From assembly GCA_029851415.1 (NCBI GenBank), contig CM056744.1, positions 12,717,268-12,781,267 of the forward strand: DNA of 64,000 bases. The letters run 5' to 3'. Below the pieces are notes generated by a model. It ran no database searches. It was not told the origin of the DNA and saw nothing but the letters and a program-made list of their open reading frames with translations. Made by a program: the position numbers and the translations under genes. Positions 61,301-64,000 of the stretch are shown in pieces. The stretch is from Eretmocerus hayati. Lineage: Eukaryota > Arthropoda > Insecta > Hymenoptera > Aphelinidae. The stretch's first letter is position 1. Every line of letters begins with the position of its first letter.

Positions 61301-63875
61301 ATATCAAAAAATCGAACCATATCTGATTTCATGCCCGCTCAATTCTAACTGAGCGATTACAGAATTACTGCTACATTAGAACGATGCAACGACCAATTTT
61401 ATCATCAACCCTCCTCATTATTCTATTACTCCTCGTAGATACGAGTGGTTGCTGAAATTGTCGTCTCTGCATCCAATTCCCTCATGGGGTATTCTCGGAA
61501 TCAATTTGAGAAATCAAGGGCGCAGTTTCAATACCGATTTTGGGATTAAAATCAATGTATGAGTGATTCCGCCAGAACTGTTAACTTTGGGGCTCAAATT
61601 GTCCTTTTGGCACATTTTCTACCCTCTTGATCATTAAATTCCCATCCATTCCCCGGTGACCTTTGAGTTAAAATGAAGAGTGTATCAGGTGGAGTATCGT
61701 GAGGACGAATGATCTTGAGACCAGCAGTATCATGATCATCCATACAACCGACGCTAGATCGATATTACGTTCTATCGAGATCCAAGAAATGTGACATCCT
61801 CGGTGTGCCACGAAATGTCACATCTCAACTGAGAGAACCGCACATTTTTAGTCAATTTGGATCGCCTTGGCTGAAAATATACCTCTTAGCGCGATCAAAC
61901 CACAGTAAAGAAATACAAAACTAATTGGAGTCATTGATATGCTTTAATCCGTATGCTATGGAATGTGACACATTTTTCCACTTTAGAAGATAATCGATGA
62001 TTTTTAGCTCCGCTCGCCGAATCACTCCACATTAAGATCCGCGACACACCGAGAACTCCGAGTCAAATTCGAATAGAACAAAATGACAACCAGGAAGAAG
62101 CCTTTCGCCCTCGCAGGTGAGCTCGATAGTGAAACAATATTTGTGCTAGTGTCCAGCACAAAAAACTCAAGTATGGACTCGTATTGGTGCATGAAATTAC
62201 TCCTTCAGATGTTGGCTTTTGAATGGTGCGTTGCAGAAATGCATCAACAACAAACTCCTATTACATATTGAAATCATGAGTGTAGAGGGGTGGTTTCAGG
62301 AAAAGGACAAGCAAAAAAACCTCGGTTTTGGGTATAAATCGGATTCTAGAGTATGCAAAACAGCAAATATCTTCACTTTAAACTATTTTCGTTTGTTCTA
62401 AATGATGGTAGCTGATGAGTCAAATCATTAGATTGGACCTATCTCGCATCATTTGAGAATGGTGGCCCAGGACATCAAAGTTAACACCTTTTGCGGAATC
62501 GCCCATATAGTCCTAGATTTTGCTGACGGATTTTTACCATTGCTGTTATCCATATTTCAATCAATTTACCTTGTTATGAAAAAAAATCCACAAGTCTGCT
62601 GCATATTTATGGCAAACAGTGCACTGGCTCCAGTCAATGAAACAACCAATACGTATGCTACAGCAATCATGTGGAGTACATAGATGACGTAATGATCTTC
62701 ATGATCGAAAAATACGTAAGAAACATGTACGATCAATAAACGTGGCCTTGTACCATTATCCAATGGAAAAATTATGTCTGGGAGTAAGCATAGTATTGGT
62801 GCCGAGCATGCAATAATTGCACAACTTGTACAATAAACTGGAACAAAATGTATCATATAATAAGCCCTTGTTTGTTTCGTTATCATAATTCCAAGATATC
62901 CATTCAAAGGTAGGCGAATAAAACCAAACTGAAGGTTAGCTTTTTAGAATTGACTCTAATATAAAGTAGTATTCACTTTGACCCTCTAGGTCTTTTTCAA
63001 AAAATCGTGAATTCTTTTTCATCTTTCTCATCTAGCCTTCTGTTTCGCACCGACTCAACAAGAACGATATTTTGCTCCTCGCCTATCAGAAAATTGATAA
63101 TTATCATCACGCGGGCCTTGATCGATGAAATGGAAGGCAGAATGATCATGAATTCGATGCAGATCGTAGCTCTCAAGTCGATTCCCATGGAAGTACGAAA
63201 AAGCTTCTGAACGATCTGTTACGCTGAAATTGCAGGCCTCTCATCATTACCTGTAAATCCAAAACCAAGGAAGTATCCTATTTTTAAGAAACTCTCCAAA
63301 TATTCTCTCTCAACTGCATCATTTAATTCACTCTGAGCTCTTGACGTTGCATCGCGTAGCCGCTCAAACTGATGACAAATGATCCTTAGTTAAATTATTT
63401 CTTCCAAATAAATTATTGGTACAGACATCGTGCAGTAAATTTATAAGATCTCTCATCAGACAAGATATTACTAACGTACGTTGGGAACCTTTATGGATAT
63501 CATCGCATAGCTGATGAAAAAAACGGACATCAAAAGTGAGCCAATCAAATTTTCAATCATAACATCAAAATCGCTGCCCCACTCCTGTACGAGATAAATA
63601 GCCTGCAGTGCAATAGAAGTCAGATTCAAGTTGATGATTAATCTGCATACTACTACAAGCATTATTATGATGGCTCTATTCTCGGTACTTACCAAAACCG
63701 CGATAGATGCTAAGAAAATTGTTTCATTGATAGCTAATATCAATATTCTTGTGAAAAAGGATTGATATGGCCACAATCCTGCTAGTTTCAAAGGGATTTT
63801 TATGTGGTTGAATTGGAGATTTCGATTTAGATCTACTTGGAATCTTTGGATGAATTCAGTTATTAGATGATCCAT
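58324..63875 (-). CDS. Odorant receptor C (7tm_6), nine exons, intact, 409 aa
   Basis: Odorant receptor, the most compact of the three. Exons in coding order: 63875-63693, 63602-63480, 63368-63251, 62837-62570, 61039-60923, 60848-60758, 58815-58679, 58592-58460, 58383-58324. All introns are GT-AG, and the 1230 nt encode 409 aa plus TGA. Start MDHLITEFIQRF matches gene A nearly residue for residue, as does the sequence before the ATG (GTGAAAC versus GTGAAAT). Seen landmarks: LAGLWPYQ near residue 31, LVQEWGSDFDVMIEN in exon 2, GYFLGFGFT in exon 3, NGTRPRLLI and QQTCGFF in exon 4, EKVRDSMYLADW across exons 7-8, SSYFTALVSM at the end. Hydrophobic stretches in exons 1, 2, 4, 6 and 7 fit the membrane segments. 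Intron 6 is lengthened by a Ginger-like element. It is the most upstream gene of the minus-strand tandem array. Confidence 0.95.
59484..60484 (+). mobile_element. Ginger-like DNA transposon, deleted (1001 bp), in intron 6 of receptor C
   Basis: Termini TGTTACAGTAAATGTCCGAA on both strands; TATA flanks (59480-59483, 60485-60488) fit a 4-bp duplication, though TATA is low in information. Subterminal CAATCCTAGGATTGACT palindromes recur. It carries one terminal coding exon of a KRBA2/Ginger-type protein. An alternative reading as CAGT ends with TA (mariner) is possible, but the protein remnant favours Ginger. Confidence 0.8.
59745..60032 (+). pseudogene. Terminal exon of Ginger/KRBA2-like transposase
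   Basis: Begins after a plausible acceptor (TTTTATTATAG) and runs 95 codons to TAG. The C-terminus is a cysteine cluster CNCKAKCSSNRCSCK then LCNSRCHNSQSCC, typical of the C-terminal knuckle of integrase-derived KRBA2-like proteins encoded by Ginger elements (family knowledge). The integrase catalytic core is absent from this 1-kb element. Confidence 0.7.
61040..62569. other. Receptor C intron 4; no gene
   Basis: 1.5 kb of noncoding sequence. GAGTGATTCCGCC at 61561 resembles a GAG...CTC family end, but no convincing partner end is present. Repeated TGTCACAT/ATGTGACA words near 61790-61830. Open frame 62083-62271 is unrecognised. Confidence 0.45.
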
Positions 63876-64000
63876 GTTTCACCTACGAATCAAAAAATTC
63901 ACAAATTATTCCTTCGAGCTCTATCTTTATCAGCTCGCGTGTTTAAGTACCTTGACTTTGCGATTCTCAAAATTCGTCCAAAGATATTCTGTTCAATTCG

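Noticed and set aside
61561..62027. A fourth GAG...CTC family element
   Set aside because: GAGTGATTCCGCC and a facing GAATCACTC exist, but the arms do not match inward and flanks (GTAT, CACA) are not a duplication.

Overview
The window is eukaryotic nuclear DNA from an insect, most likely a hymenopteran (inference). It is AT-rich, gene-poor and full of introns and transposons. The only clear host genes are three odorant receptors (7tm_6 family), all on the minus strand in tandem. No tRNA gene, bacterial operon or CRISPR array was seen.

Because single open frames show only fragments, I rebuilt the receptors by hand from splice sites. Gene A spans 11082-23940, gene B 31914-48070 and gene C 58324-63875. 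Each has nine exons with identical intron phases, and exons 2-8 have identical lengths in all three genes (123, 118, 268, 117, 91, 137 and 133 nt). Each joins into one uninterrupted frame: 409, 416 and 409 residues. Most introns are 60-110 bp, but several have been enlarged by mobile DNA. Intron 7 of gene A (9.4 kb) holds a 6.7 kb foldback element. Gene B carries a pogo/Tigger element in intron 1, MITEs in intron 3, a retroelement plus a 3.9 kb foldback in intron 4, and a hAT element in intron 7. Gene C has a Ginger-like element in intron 6. No insertion disrupts an exon or a splice phase.

Layout by region. 1-8.8 kb: composite inverted repeats, a 250-bp direct repeat and unassigned DNA. 8.9-11.0 kb: palindromic element of a GAG...CTC family with a 4-bp target duplication. 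11.1-23.9 kb: gene A with the giant foldback at 13742-20430 (9-bp target duplication; arms built from 174-bp tandem repeats). 24-31.9 kb: intergenic DNA with a piggyBac-type MITE and smaller inverted repeats. 31.9-48.1 kb: gene B and its insertions. 48-58.3 kb: intergenic DNA with a second 2.1 kb GAG...CTC palindrome inserted at the exact centre of another palindrome (50654-54770), and a third family member at 55286-56657. 58.3-63.9 kb: gene C.

The most notable material is the mobile DNA: several classes of long inverted repeat whose ends and target duplications can be read directly, including what looks like a little-described family with 4-bp ATAW duplications, and a Foldback/Mutator-like element whose arms are a satellite with higher-order periodicity.
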